Shown in pieces: positions 17,613-26,441 of a DNA stretch of 64,000 nucleotides. The position numbers and the translations under genes were made by a program. The stretch is from JAWLDA01 sp041686855 (GTDB taxonomy: Bacteria; Bacillota; Limnochordia; DTU080; RSA5). The notes beneath the pieces are model-generated. The model was not told where the DNA came from. It did no database searches and saw only the letters and a program-made list of their open reading frames with translations. The stretch covers positions 124,001 to 188,000 of the forward strand of contig JAWLDA010000007.1 in NCBI GenBank assembly GCA_041686855.1, written 5' to 3'. Every line of letters starts with the position of its first letter. The first letter of the stretch is position 1.

Positions 17613-17621
17613 TGTTATAAT
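17613..17621 (+). promoter_or_regulatory. Extended -10 promoter for the PHP gene
   Basis: TGTTATAAT is an extended -10 element (TGn followed by a perfect TATAAT). No good -35 is visible. Transcription would begin near 17628, which supports the start at TTG 17667 rather than the more upstream in-frame GTG at 17634. Confidence 0.55.
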
Positions 17622-17666
17622 GGGACTCAATTCGTGTACCATTTGTTTGGAAAGGGACGAGCCACC

Positions 17667-18524
17667 TTGATCGCCGATTACCACATGCATCTCGAACTCG
17701 ACTCCCACAGCGGGCCATGTCGCTTCACGACCGAGCGGATGCGCCTCTATGTAGAGACGGCCCAGGCGCGCGGCGTACAAGAGATTGGAATTACCGAACA
17801 CTGCAACCGCTTCGACGCGTTTCGGCCCTTCATGAGCCACCTCTTGAGGGACGGCCGGGAGACACAAGACTGCTTGATTTGGCAGGAGCGCTCGTTTCGC
17901 GAAGACCTAGATGCGTACGTCGAGGCTATCCTCGGGGCCAAGGGGGCCGGCCTGCCGATAAAGCTCTCCCTCGAGGTTGATTTTTTGCCGGAGCACATCG
18001 ACGAGGTGCGCGCCGTCCTTTCAAAGTACCCTTGGGACTATGTGCTGGGCTCGGTCCACTTCCTCGGCACTTGGGGAATCGACATGGACCCAGAGTACGG
18101 TTGGCCGACCGCCAATGTCGACGCCGTCTATCAAGAGTACTTTGAGACACTCGTCGCCGCGGCTAACTCCGGACTCTTTCACGTACTCGCGCATCCGGAC
18201 CTTGTGAAAAAGTTTGGACATCACCCCTCTTTCCCCCTCGACGAGCTATACGATCAGCTCGCCCACGCGGCCAAAAAGGCGGATGTCGCTATGGAGATCA
18301 GCACTGCCGGCCTTCACAAACCAGTCGGTGAACTGTATCCTTCCCAAGATCTGCTCCAGCGGTGTCACGACCGCGGCGTCCCTATCACACTGGCCTCTGA
18401 CGCCCACACGCCCGAGCACGTCGCGCGGGACTTTGACCAGGCGCTCGCACTTGCACGGCGTGTTGGCTACGACAGCATGGCCATCTTTGAGCAAGGCAAC
18501 CGGCGCTTCTCCCACTTGGGATAG
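17667..18524 (+). CDS. PHP-domain phosphoesterase, histidinol-phosphatase (HisJ) type
   Basis: 285 residues. PHP metal-site motifs are present in order: DYHMHLE at the N-terminus, GITEHCNRF, LEVDFLPEH, GSVHFLG, LAHPDLVKKFG, MEISTAGL and LASDAHTPEH. This is the HisJ-like layout, a trinuclear metal phosphatase that acts on histidinol phosphate or other phosphate esters. No his genes are near. Instead it lies between a UTRA regulator and phosphonate-type transporter genes, so a role in organophosphorus use is possible. TTG 17667 follows AAAGGG at 10 nt and gives the usual short N-terminus before DYHxH. Confidence 0.85.
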   Translation: MIADYHMHLELDSHSGPCRFTTERMRLYVETAQARGVQEIGITEHCNRFDAFRPFMSHLLRDGRETQDCLIWQERSFREDLDAYVEAILGAKGAGLPIKLSLEVDFLPEHIDEVRAVLSKYPWDYVLGSVHFLGTWGIDMDPEYGWPTANVDAVYQEYFETLVAAANSGLFHVLAHPDLVKKFGHHPSFPLDELYDQLAHAAKKADVAMEISTAGLHKPVGELYPSQDLLQRCHDRGVPITLASDAHTPEHVARDFDQALALARRVGYDSMAIFEQGNRRFSHLG

Positions 18525-18686
18525 TATATGAGGTAGCGAGACCTTGATAGGGGTCCCCATGATTGAGGGCACCCTGATCGAGAGCACGTTACAGAAGCCA
18601 GGCTCACTTTTCAGGCTCTCTTTGTAGGCTCTCTTTTTAGAACGCTAAGCGCTCGGTACGAGTTAGACATGAGCTCGGTCGGGCGC
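18525..18686. terminator. Convergent gap with direct repeat and perfect 10-bp inverted repeat
   Basis: AGGCTCTCTTT is repeated at 18613-18623 and 18626-18636. CGCTAAGCGC (18643-18652) pairs perfectly with GCGCTTAGCG (18683-18692), the latter overlapping the phnE stop codon. The hairpin sits between two convergent genes. It is preceded by a T-rich run, which on the minus strand would be an A-rich tail after the stem, so it is only a plausible bidirectional terminator. Confidence 0.4.
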
Positions 18687-19520
18687 TTAGCGCGCTAGGC
18701 GGCGCATGCCGCCGGAGATGAAGTCGACCGCGACCACCAATAGGATGTAACAGAAGAGGAGCAAGGCCACGTCACTGAGGTGAAACCAGCTCATGCTCAA
18801 CCGAAACTGTCGCCCCAAACCTCCGGCGCTTACAAATCCCACCACGATGGTTGTCCGAATGATCACTTCCCACCGATAGAGCAAGTACGTGACGAATTGC
18901 GGCAGCACAGCCGGCAATATTGCATAAAAGAGCATCTGTGGCGTGCGCGCTCCGGCCGACCGAACAGCGCGGGCCGGTCGCAGATCGAGGTCTTCAACGA
19001 CCTCCGCGCACAGTTTGCCAAGGATGCCGAAGTTGTGCAAACCCAGGGCGATCGCCCCGGGAAGAATTCCAGGCGAAAAAATGAAGATGATGATCATCGC
19101 CCAGACGAGCTCGGGCAGGGCACGCGTGATGACGTAAATCCCACGAACCAGGTAGAACAGCGCCCAGCTTAAGGGGCCGTGCGCTAGTGTTAATCGTCCG
19201 TCTGCGGCGCTACGGGCAGCCGGAATTACCGTGAGTAAGGTACCGATCCCCGCGAATCCAGTGGCCAGAATGCTCATGACCAACGTCTCGCCCATCAGGC
19301 TGAGTGCGTGACGCCAGCTATCGGGATCTCGATACGCCGGCACCGACTCTCCCACGCCCGCCAATCCCTGTACAAAGTTGGCCGCATTCTCCACGGTGCG
19401 GGCGGTAAATAGCTCACCCATGCGGTCCGGCTGGTCGCGCACAATGTATATCCACGATCCGACGACAAGGAGGGCAGCGACGAGGATCGAGACGCGAGTA
19501 AACAAGTGTCTCGGCTTCAA
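18687..19520 (-). CDS. phnE: Phosphonate-type ABC transporter permease (PhnE family), second copy
   Basis: 277 residues with an N-terminal anchor (VSILVAALLVVGSWIYIV) and about five further membrane segments. The permease-ATPase coupling region is GALGLHNFGILGKLCAEVVED-like (ALGLHNFGILGKLCAEVVED), followed by the family's FVSAGGLGRQFRLSMSWF end region. Downstream member of a four-gene unit phnD-phnC-phnE-phnE; its start overlaps the stop of the preceding permease by 4 nt, which implies translational coupling. Two permeases probably form a heterodimer. Substrate may be phosphonate, phosphite or another phosphorus oxyanion. Confidence 0.88.
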   Translation of the reverse strand: MKPRHLFTRVSILVAALLVVGSWIYIVRDQPDRMGELFTARTVENAANFVQGLAGVGESVPAYRDPDSWRHALSLMGETLVMSILATGFAGIGTLLTVIPAARSAADGRLTLAHGPLSWALFYLVRGIYVITRALPELVWAMIIIFIFSPGILPGAIALGLHNFGILGKLCAEVVEDLDLRPARAVRSAGARTPQMLFYAILPAVLPQFVTYLLYRWEVIIRTTIVVGFVSAGGLGRQFRLSMSWFHLSDVALLLFCYILLVVAVDFISGGMRRLAR

Positions 19521-20341
19521 TCGACCAACCTCCTTCGCAAGGCGCTACTCCACACGTCTACAGCTATCACCATCGCAAGTAGAAAGAGCAAGAAAGTCGA
19601 GACCTGCGAGTACTTCAGGTCGTCGAGCGATATTTGAATTTGATACCCCAAGCCGCCCAAGCCGACGAAGCTCAAAATCGCCGCCGAACGGATGGCACAC
19701 TCAAACCGGTATAAGGTGTAGCTAAGGAAGTCTGGGATGACGTACGGTAAATAACCATAAAAGAGTCGTTTCAATGGTCCCGCGCCGGCGCTCTCAAGCG
19801 CCTTTAGGGGCGCGTGTGGCACGTCGGCCAAACGCTCTGCCAAGATACGGCCCAAGATGCCCCCGTAAGGGATCCCCAATGCGAGCACGGCCGCCATGGG
19901 CGATAAACCGATCGCCGCAACGAAGAGCCAGGCCCAGACGAGCTCGTGAATGGCCCGCATAAAGCCCAGGAGGCCCCGGAAACTCGCAATCGACAACCAG
20001 CGGACGAATCGATGGCGCGCCAAAATCCCCGACCCCAGCACTCCAGCAGGAAGCGCAATCAGCAAAGCGAGACTCATGCCCGCCGTCGCATACGCTAGAG
20101 TACGCCAACTCTCTGTCACACCGAGGCGGAGGAGTTCCGGGCTCAACTCAGGCCGCATCAGCCCTGACATGAGCCGTACGACCAAGTCCCAACCTCCGGG
20201 GTGCATGATGTGCGGACCCCATTCCACCTGCAACAACGAGTAGATCAACGCTGCCCACAACGCGATCGTTAGCGCGCCGCGCCCCCTAAGGCGCGTCCAA
20301 AACGATCGACGAGGCGGATTGAGGGCTGGAGCGACCATCAC
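19517..20341 (-). CDS. phnE: Phosphonate-type ABC transporter permease (PhnE family), first copy
   Basis: 274 residues, with six membrane segments. Typical PhnE motifs include FMRAIHELVWAWLFVAAIG, ALGIPYGGILGRILAERL and LSFVGLGGLGYQIQISL. It overlaps phnC upstream (4 nt) and the second permease downstream (4 nt). Similarity to that second permease is clear but moderate, so they are an old duplication rather than a recent one. Confidence 0.9.
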   Translation of the reverse strand: MMVAPALNPPRRSFWTRLRGRGALTIALWAALIYSLLQVEWGPHIMHPGGWDLVVRLMSGLMRPELSPELLRLGVTESWRTLAYATAGMSLALLIALPAGVLGSGILARHRFVRWLSIASFRGLLGFMRAIHELVWAWLFVAAIGLSPMAAVLALGIPYGGILGRILAERLADVPHAPLKALESAGAGPLKRLFYGYLPYVIPDFLSYTLYRFECAIRSAAILSFVGLGGLGYQIQISLDDLKYSQVSTFLLFLLAMVIAVDVWSSALRRRLVD

Positions 20342-21165
20342 ACACTCTCCCGGAGATCGTAAAGGGTCTCGAGGTCCGTCGGTGTGACGTCGGCGGCCGG
20401 ACGGTCAAAGTAGAGAGAGCCGTGGCGCAGTGCGACGACACGGGTGAAGTACTTCAATGCTAATTGGACGGAGTGAAGGCTGACGACCAGGGTTTGCCCC
20501 TTCTCTTCTGCGATCTCTGTCAGCATGCGCACCAAATCCTCTGCGCGGGCCGGGTCGAGGGATGCGACGGGTTCATCCGCCAGGATTGCTTGAGGCGACT
20601 GCACGAGGACGCGCGCAAGCGCGACGCGCTGCTGCTCTCCTCCTGAGAGGTGCTCTGTTCGCTCGTAAAGCTTTTGCTCGATGCCCACTCGAGCCAGGGC
20701 GGCGCGGGCCACCGGAAGCTCTTGAGGAACGACGAGCGAGATGAGCGAGCGCAAGAGCCCCCATTGCCCGAGGCGGCCGGCCAAGACGTTGTGGACGACG
20801 GGGAGCGCGTCGACCAGGTCGAACTGCTGCGCTATGATCCCGACGTAGCGGGAGAGCTCCCGCCCGGGCTTGAGCGACTCAGCCTGACGCCCACCGATCC
20901 TGAGCGCTCCTTGATCCGGGAGAATCACGCGCGCCAGAAGACTGAGAAGGGTCGTCTTGCCACTTCCGCTCGGGCCGACCAACGCGACACGCTCTCCCCG
21001 CGTAATCGCCAGGGAGAGCGGACCGAGCGCACGTACGCCCGGATAGGATTTGGAGACGTCAGAGAGCTCAAACATGAGCTCCCCGACACTCTCCTCGGAA
21101 TGGGAGCGAAGCGCCTGCGACTCAGGAGCGCGTCGCCGGGTGTCAGACGTCGTTACCGTGCTCAC
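20338..21165 (-). CDS. phnC: Phosphonate-type ABC transporter ATP-binding protein
   Basis: 275 residues. Walker A is GPSGSGKTT, the Q-loop is in IIAQQFDLVDALPVVHNVL, the ABC signature is LSGGEQQR, Walker B is AILADEPVASLDP, and the H-loop is in VVSLHSVQLA. The region VVHNVLAGRLG...WGLLRSL is typical of PhnC. An N-terminal extension of about 30 residues (TVTTSDTRRRAPESQALRS) precedes MFELSDVSKSYPG. A shorter start at that Met (around residue 31) is possible. It overlaps phnD by 4 nt. The protein powers import of the PhnD ligand. Confidence 0.92.
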   Translation of the reverse strand: MSTVTTSDTRRRAPESQALRSHSEESVGELMFELSDVSKSYPGVRALGPLSLAITRGERVALVGPSGSGKTTLLSLLARVILPDQGALRIGGRQAESLKPGRELSRYVGIIAQQFDLVDALPVVHNVLAGRLGQWGLLRSLISLVVPQELPVARAALARVGIEQKLYERTEHLSGGEQQRVALARVLVQSPQAILADEPVASLDPARAEDLVRMLTEIAEEKGQTLVVSLHSVQLALKYFTRVVALRHGSLYFDRPAADVTPTDLETLYDLRESV

Positions 21166-22091
21166 CGAATAATCCCGACGGCCCGAGCCACCGCACGAAT
21201 CGCGTCATAATTCTCGTTGCTGGTCGCAATGAATTTGTCCGTCTGGAAGAGATCGAGCAGCTCTTGTTGCTCGGGTCCCATCGAGAGGAGCGCTTGGGTC
21301 ACCTTCTCTTTGGTTCCCGCACCGAAGTCACGATCGATACCGCCTCGAATCATCCAGTGGTAGTCGTAGTAGGCAGGTGTCGTGTAAAAGACCCGCACCT
21401 TGCCCAGGTCCACGGAGCCATCAGCCACGCGCGCCTCCCAGACCGCTTCGTTTAGAGCGCCCGACTGATACGCACCCGACTCTACGAGCACGATCGTACG
21501 GTCGTGAGAGCCCGAGTAGTTGGCGAGCCCACGGAAGTCACGCTCAGGGTTGATCCCCGCCTCCATGAGGTAGTGACGCGGCATCAAGTGGCCCGAGGTG
21601 GAACTCTCGCTGCCGAAGGTGAAGGTAAGCCCTTTTAGATCTTGAAGTGAGTTGACGTCAAGCTCCTTGCGTACGATAAAGACGGAGTGGAACTCCTCGT
21701 CTCGCGGCCGTTGGGCAATCGCCTCGGCGCCGGGGTTGACTGCGAGGGCCTGCACGCCGGTGAGGCCACCAAACCAGGCCAAGTGAATGTCGCCCCGGGC
21801 AAACGCCGTGACCAGCGCGGCGTAGTCGACCGACGGTACGTAGCGCACGTTTAATCCGGTCTGCTCTGCTATGTACTCGGCGACGCCCCCAAAGCGGCGA
21901 TTTAGCACCGAAACATCCTGGTCTGGAATGGCTCCGATGTATAACGTCTTCTCAGTCGATTGGGCGGCAGCGACGCCCGTGACGCCAAACGATGCGCCTA
22001 TGATGACGCCAACGGCTAGCAGCATGACGAGTAGGTTTGAAATCCCCCCGCGTCGTTGCCGTGCGATGGCACTCGAAACGATATCGATCAC
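21162..22091 (-). CDS. phnD: Phosphonate/phosphite-type periplasmic binding protein
   Basis: 309 residues with a Sec signal peptide (LLVMLLAVGVIIGASFGVTG, cleaved near AAAQS). No lipobox Cys is present. Motifs of the PhnD/PtxB family are visible: YIGAIPDQDVSVLNRRFGG, VDYAALVTAFARGDIHLAWFG (in part), TFGSESSTSGHLMPRHYL, and GSHDRTIVLVESGAYQSGAL (in part). The SSTSGH loop is the usual oxyanion-binding site. First gene of the transporter unit; a -10 TATAAT with -35 TTGTTC lies upstream at 22129-22157. Divergent from a LysR regulator. Confidence 0.92.
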   Translation of the reverse strand: MIDIVSSAIARQRRGGISNLLVMLLAVGVIIGASFGVTGVAAAQSTEKTLYIGAIPDQDVSVLNRRFGGVAEYIAEQTGLNVRYVPSVDYAALVTAFARGDIHLAWFGGLTGVQALAVNPGAEAIAQRPRDEEFHSVFIVRKELDVNSLQDLKGLTFTFGSESSTSGHLMPRHYLMEAGINPERDFRGLANYSGSHDRTIVLVESGAYQSGALNEAVWEARVADGSVDLGKVRVFYTTPAYYDYHWMIRGGIDRDFGAGTKEKVTQALLSMGPEQQELLDLFQTDKFIATSNENYDAIRAVARAVGIIR

Positions 22092-22128
22092 GGTTAATAG
22101 CCCCCTAAACTGTTAAACTACGGGATCA

Positions 22129-22157
22129 ATTATACCGACAGCGCAAGGGCAGAACAA
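22129..22157 (-). promoter_or_regulatory. Candidate promoter of the phnDCEE unit
   Basis: On the minus strand TTGTTC (22157-22152) and a perfect TATAAT (22134-22129) are 17 nt apart. The element lies in the 101-nt gap shared with the divergent LysR gene, the usual place for LysR-type control. Confidence 0.5.
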
Positions 22158-22192
22158 TGTCGCATGCCGATCTCGCATAGGGAGGGTTGCTG

Positions 22193-23104
22193 ATGGATAT
22201 CGATCACCTGCGCACGTTCGTCGAGGCCATTCGCCACGGTAGCTTCTCGGCAGCGGCCGATTCGCTCAATATGAGCCAGCCCGGCATCAGTCGTCGAATC
22301 CATCGCCTTGAGAAAGAGATGGGGGTCGCCCTGCTCGACCGTACCGGCGGCCGTTTTACGCCCACTCGTGAAGGACTGCGTTTCCTGCGCTTCGCCGAGC
22401 ATGTCCTACGTGAGTACGACACGCTCGTAGCCTCGCTGCGCGACCCGACTCCCATCTCCGGAACGGTCCAGGTGGCGGCGAGCACCACGCCCGGCGAGTA
22501 CCTTCTTCCCGACCTCCTCTCCCGCTTTGTGCGGAGGTATCCCGACGTGCGCACCTCCCTGGCGGTCATGGATTCCGAGACGGTCGAATCATGCGTCGGC
22601 GAGCGCCACTGCGACGTCGGATTCCTTGGCCGCCCTCCCCGCAGCCGCCTCCTTGCGGGCAGCGTATTCGCCCATGACGAGATCTTATTGGCGGTTCCTC
22701 GCAGCCATCCCCTCGCCGACGCGAAGGAGATCGCTGTGGAACGGCTTGAAGGCGAGAGGTTCATTTCTCGCCAACCCGGCTCGGGAACGCAGGAGTCCGT
22801 CGAGAGCGCGCTGCAAGCCGCTGGACTACGCCTGCCCAAACATGCAGTGCTGATGGAGCTGAGCAGCGCCCGATCCCAGTTGAGCGCGATCTGTGCCGGT
22901 CACGGCATCGGTTTCGTCTCCCGATTGGCCATTGAGGCTTCGATGCGAACAAAGATCGCACTCTTGAGGATTCAGCGTGTTCGTTTAACCCGAACGCTTT
23001 ACATGATCTATGAGCCGAATCGAAACGACCCCCACGTCGTGGAATTCATCCGTTACATGCAGGAAGTAGCGCACTCCTCCGCAGAAACGACGGACGCACA
23101 TTGA
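22193..23104 (+). CDS. LysR-family transcriptional regulator
   Basis: 303 residues. The N-terminal winged helix-turn-helix is standard (MDIDHLRTFVEAIRHGSFS, AADSLNMSQPGISRRIHRLE). The substrate-binding domain follows (GTVQVAASTTPGEYLLPDLL, CDVGFLG, ILLAVPRSHPL, ISRQPGSGTQE, GHGIGFVS). The GSGT pattern is shared with CysB/Cbl-like and CbbR-like regulators that sense oxyanions or small metabolites. ATG 22193 follows GGAGG at 7 nt. Its divergent position makes the phn transporter its likely target. Confidence 0.9.
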   Translation: MDIDHLRTFVEAIRHGSFSAAADSLNMSQPGISRRIHRLEKEMGVALLDRTGGRFTPTREGLRFLRFAEHVLREYDTLVASLRDPTPISGTVQVAASTTPGEYLLPDLLSRFVRRYPDVRTSLAVMDSETVESCVGERHCDVGFLGRPPRSRLLAGSVFAHDEILLAVPRSHPLADAKEIAVERLEGERFISRQPGSGTQESVESALQAAGLRLPKHAVLMELSSARSQLSAICAGHGIGFVSRLAIEASMRTKIALLRIQRVRLTRTLYMIYEPNRNDPHVVEFIRYMQEVAHSSAETTDAH

Positions 23105-23193
23105 TTCTCCGCACGCGCTCCAATAAAATAATGGTAGTAGCGCGCATTTTAAGTACGTTCTCGAATTTATCAAGGAAGCGAGGTGATCCAAGC

Positions 23194-23403
23194 GTGCCAA
23201 CCTACGTGTTCTTATGTAAAGATTGCAATCGCGAGTTTTCAGTCGAGACCCCTTGGTCTAAGAAGGGTGACGTGCGCTGCCCCCAATGTTCCGGCGACGC
23301 CCTCAAGGAGATGTTTGGACGCTACACCCTTAACGTTGTAGGCCACGACGGCGCCGCAGCCGACGTCGATCCCTGTGCCTGTGGCAACCCTGGCGGTGGG
23401 TGA
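23194..23403 (+). CDS. FmdB-family zinc-ribbon protein
   Basis: 69 residues starting PTYVFLCKDCNREFSVE, with two CxxC pairs (CKDC and CPQC) forming a zinc ribbon. The tail is DPCACGNPGGG. FmdB-type proteins are small putative regulators of unknown partner. Start is GTG 23194 after GAGGTGA with 7 nt spacing; the frame is open further upstream but the family begins MPTYxFxC. It follows the LysR gene by 89 nt. Confidence 0.88.
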   Translation: MPTYVFLCKDCNREFSVETPWSKKGDVRCPQCSGDALKEMFGRYTLNVVGHDGAAADVDPCACGNPGGG

Positions 23404-23570
23404 GGAATCTAACCTATCGGAGACCGTGTGTCTCCTATGGACGATATCGCATAGGCGCGGCGAACCCCATTTTTATGGCCTTGCACCGCGCTCGTGAATC
23501 TTGTAACATTGTATCCGATTGCCGATACCAACCACGAGCAGAGCCAACGCGGGAAAGGTGAGAGATTGGG

Positions 23571-24488
23571 ATGTCGCATCCCCTTGCGCAAGAGGCGGTT
23601 CAGGCTGCCAAGAGGGACGAGCCGCGCCGCGCCTGGGCGGTCGTCAAGGATTACATCGCCATCACAAAACCCAAACATCAGGTGGTCCTCCTCACCTGCT
23701 GGTCCACCATGATGCTGGCCGGCGGTGCGCCTTTTGCCGAGGGCCTGTTTATACTCTTTGCGACGGCGCTGGGTGTCGCGTCGTCCCACGTCTATAACCA
23801 GCTGTTTGATAGCGACATCGATGCCAAGATGCGCCGTACTCGTAATCGCCCCCTCGCCGCCGGTCGGATCAGTCGCAGGGGTGCGGGCGTCTTCGGCGCC
23901 CTCTTAGGGATCCTATCTGTCCTGCTCATGCTTTGGCAGGTAAACGTGCTATCGGCCCTTTTGGTGGTTGCCGGATGGGTGATCTACGTCCCGATTTATA
24001 CGTGGTGGCTCAAGCGCACCACTCCGTGGTGCACCTTTTTCGGGGGCGCTTCGGGCGCCGTGCCGACTCTTATCGGTTGGGCCTCCGTAACCGGACGGCT
24101 CGACATCGTGCCGGTTCTCCTCTTTATGTTTATGATGATTTGGCAGACGCCGCACTTTTTCGCGCTCTCGCTGTTTCGGGGCCGAGATTACCAGGCAGCA
24201 GGCGTGCCGATGCTCGTCGTCGTCTCCGGCGTCGCCGCCACCCTGCGGCACATGCTCGTTCACTCGCTCATCATGTTCGCATTCACGGTACTCGTATACA
24301 CGGCCGGAGCCGCAGGCATCGGCTACTTGTTGACGGCGGTAGTGGGCGGCGGCCTCTACGTGGCCGGCGTAATCGCAGCCAACTTGCAAGGTGAGCCCCG
24401 CGCCGAGTGGTGGGGACGCCGGCTTTTCTTCTCGTCCTATCCGTACATGGCTGCCATCTTTGTGAGCGTAGCCCTCGCTCGCCTGTAG
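23571..24488 (+). CDS. ctaB: Protoheme IX farnesyltransferase (heme O synthase)
   Basis: 305 residues of the UbiA prenyltransferase superfamily with about eight or nine membrane segments. The first prenyl-diphosphate site is NQLFDSDIDAKMRRTRNRPL. The loop WWLKRTTPWCTFFGGASGAVP (partly quoted) and the second site GRDYQAAGVPML are typical of CtaB/CyoE. It farnesylates heme B to heme O for heme-copper oxidases, which implies aerobic or microaerobic respiration. Starts at ATG 23571 with GGTGAGAG about 11 nt upstream. It ends 12 nt before the flavoprotein gene, probably the same transcript. No ctaA or oxidase genes are in the window. Confidence 0.93.
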   Translation: MSHPLAQEAVQAAKRDEPRRAWAVVKDYIAITKPKHQVVLLTCWSTMMLAGGAPFAEGLFILFATALGVASSHVYNQLFDSDIDAKMRRTRNRPLAAGRISRRGAGVFGALLGILSVLLMLWQVNVLSALLVVAGWVIYVPIYTWWLKRTTPWCTFFGGASGAVPTLIGWASVTGRLDIVPVLLFMFMMIWQTPHFFALSLFRGRDYQAAGVPMLVVVSGVAATLRHMLVHSLIMFAFTVLVYTAGAAGIGYLLTAVVGGGLYVAGVIAANLQGEPRAEWWGRRLFFSSYPYMAAIFVSVALARL

Positions 24489-24500
24489 CATCCTAGACGT

Positions 24501-25796
24501 ATGCAGTCGACCCAGAGCAAGAGCACGTCGAATTCCATTCTCTCCATCCTTGTCATCGGTGGCGGCGCGGCCGGCCTAATGGCCGCAATCGCAGCAGGGC
24601 AAACGGGCGTCGCTTCCACTCTGATCGAGCGCAACGCCAAACTGGGCATTAAGATTCTCATGTCCGGCGGCGGCCGCTGCAACGTAACCAACACGGGTGA
24701 CGTCCCCCACCTCGTCGAATCGTTCCCGGGAAACGGGCGCTTTCTCTACAGTGCGTTTCATCAGTTCTCCAACGAAGATATTGTTCGCCTGCTACACGAA
24801 GAAGGGGTTGAAACCAAAGTCGAGGATCGCGGGCGCGTCTTCGCCGTGCGGGACACGGCGCGTGAAGTAGTCGGAGCCTTGGCGAGAGCGGCTCGGCGAG
24901 TTGGAACCCACGTGTTACTTAACACAGCCGTCCAACGGGTGGATTGGAACGAAGCGTCACGCACCTTTGCGGTGCATGGCGAATCCGGCCAGGAGTGGCA
25001 GGCACGCCGGCTGATCATCACGACGGGCGGGGTCTCCTACCCGACGAGCGGCACTCGGGGTGATGGCTACCGCTGGGCGGAAGGGCTCGGTCACACGATT
25101 GTCCGTCCTCGGCCCTCCATCGTCGCACTTGAGACGGTGGAGCGGTGGCCTGGGTTGGTCAAGGGGGTCGCACTCCGCGGCGTAACAGTGCATGTTTACA
25201 CGGGGTCCAAACGTTGGGCGTCCTACAAAGAAGATGTCCTATTCACACACTTTGGGCTCTCCGGCCCTGCCGTCCTCAACGTGAGTCACCAAGCGGTGAT
25301 GGCAGACGAAGCTGAACCGGGGCATGTCGTCATCGGCATTCGCATCGACCCCGAACGTTCACTCGACGCTTGGGAGCACCTGCTCGATGAGCACATAGCG
25401 GCCTCTGCGCGTAAGACGATCAAGAACCTACTGGACGAGTGGTGGCCGGCCTCACTCGCCCCCGTCCTTCTCGCCGACTCTGGTATCGATCCGGAGACAC
25501 GCAGTGCCCACATCAATCGGGAGCAACGGCGAGCCATCGCCAGCCTCCTCTTTGAGTTGCGCCTTTCACTCAAAAAAGCTCGCCCCATCGAACAAGCGAT
25601 GGTGACAGCAGGCGGCGTCGATGTACGTGAAGTGAACCCCAAGAGTATGGAATCAAAGAAGCGCCCCGGATTGTATTTTGCCGGCGAAGTCCTCGATGTG
25701 GACGGCGTCAGCGGTGGGTACAACCTCCAGGGCGCCTACAGTACTGGCTGGGTAGCCGGGCATTCTGCAGCGTTGTCGTTGTTGGCCGGCGAATAG
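24501..25796 (+). CDS. HI0933-family FAD-dependent oxidoreductase
   Basis: 431 residues. The N-terminal dinucleotide-binding motif is VIGGGAAGLMAAIAA, followed by LIERNAKLGIKILMSGGGRC and NVTN, the hallmark of the HI0933/YhiN family. FPGNGRFLYSAFHQF and a C-terminal FAGEVLDVDGVSGGYNLQGA (second FAD contact) complete the pattern. Members are often annotated as aminoacetone oxidase-like; the true substrate is not known. It is 12 nt downstream of ctaB and has no strong binding site of its own, so coupling is likely. Confidence 0.9.
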   Translation: MQSTQSKSTSNSILSILVIGGGAAGLMAAIAAGQTGVASTLIERNAKLGIKILMSGGGRCNVTNTGDVPHLVESFPGNGRFLYSAFHQFSNEDIVRLLHEEGVETKVEDRGRVFAVRDTAREVVGALARAARRVGTHVLLNTAVQRVDWNEASRTFAVHGESGQEWQARRLIITTGGVSYPTSGTRGDGYRWAEGLGHTIVRPRPSIVALETVERWPGLVKGVALRGVTVHVYTGSKRWASYKEDVLFTHFGLSGPAVLNVSHQAVMADEAEPGHVVIGIRIDPERSLDAWEHLLDEHIAASARKTIKNLLDEWWPASLAPVLLADSGIDPETRSAHINREQRRAIASLLFELRLSLKKARPIEQAMVTAGGVDVREVNPKSMESKKRPGLYFAGEVLDVDGVSGGYNLQGAYSTGWVAGHSAALSLLAGE

Positions 25797-25850
25797 CCGG
25801 GCGCCATCGAAAGACGCTCGCTGTGCGGCCGCTCGCTTTACGGATACTCT

Positions 25851-26261
25851 TTAAAACTGGATGGTCGCGCCCATTCCGATTCCGTAGTCGCCGTCCGTGT
25901 AGTTGATGTTGGTCAGCACCTGCAAGATGCCCATGGAGATGCTGTACCCGCCTGCTACTGCGTAGGTGAAACCACCGCCGTCATCGAGCAGGCCGGCACG
26001 GACCGCGGCATAGGGGCGGTTGGTGTGACGTGCAAAGTTCCCGAAGTACTTGGTGAGACTCGCAGCGGCACCAAGGTCGTCGTTCTTCTCCACGAGGCCC
26101 AGTCCATAAGCCAGATTGTATGGACCTTGCGGAGGCTCATACTCAACACCGAGGACCGTGCCGCTAGTCAGGCCGATCCGAGTGGCCGCTCCGACGGGTG
26201 CGACGGCGGTCGTGAGGGTGAGGAGGAGTGCTGCAACGAGAAGTGCGATGCTCTTTTTCAT
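25851..26261 (-). CDS. Small exported protein, possibly beta-rich; unknown function
   Basis: 136 residues with a clear signal peptide (KKSIALLVAALLLTLTTAVA, cleavage near VGAA). The mature part alternates polar and hydrophobic residues with many Gly, Tyr and Asn (RIGLTSGTVLGVEYEPPQG, AVAGGYSISMGILQVLTNIN, DYGIGMGATIQF). It ends in Phe, as many outer-membrane barrels do. It is too short for a full porin. ATG 26261 follows GGAGGG at 7 nt; an in-frame start five codons upstream is less likely. It is convergent with the flavoprotein gene. The family is not recognised. Confidence 0.7.
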   Translation of the reverse strand: MKKSIALLVAALLLTLTTAVAPVGAATRIGLTSGTVLGVEYEPPQGPYNLAYGLGLVEKNDDLGAAASLTKYFGNFARHTNRPYAAVRAGLLDDGGGFTYAVAGGYSISMGILQVLTNINYTDGDYGIGMGATIQF

Positions 26262-26441
26262 TGTGTAACCCTCCACGTAAGAGAATGTGGTATAGCTGGA
26301 CTTTAGTATACCTCGCGTGCAATCAGCGGTGCATTAGGAGACTTTTGGGGGTAGAATGCCCACGTCGCAAGGGCTGGTCTGTCGGCCGCCTCTTGCGGTA
26401 TGCTAGGCGAAAGAGCCCTCAGCTGATTAGGAGATGGATGG

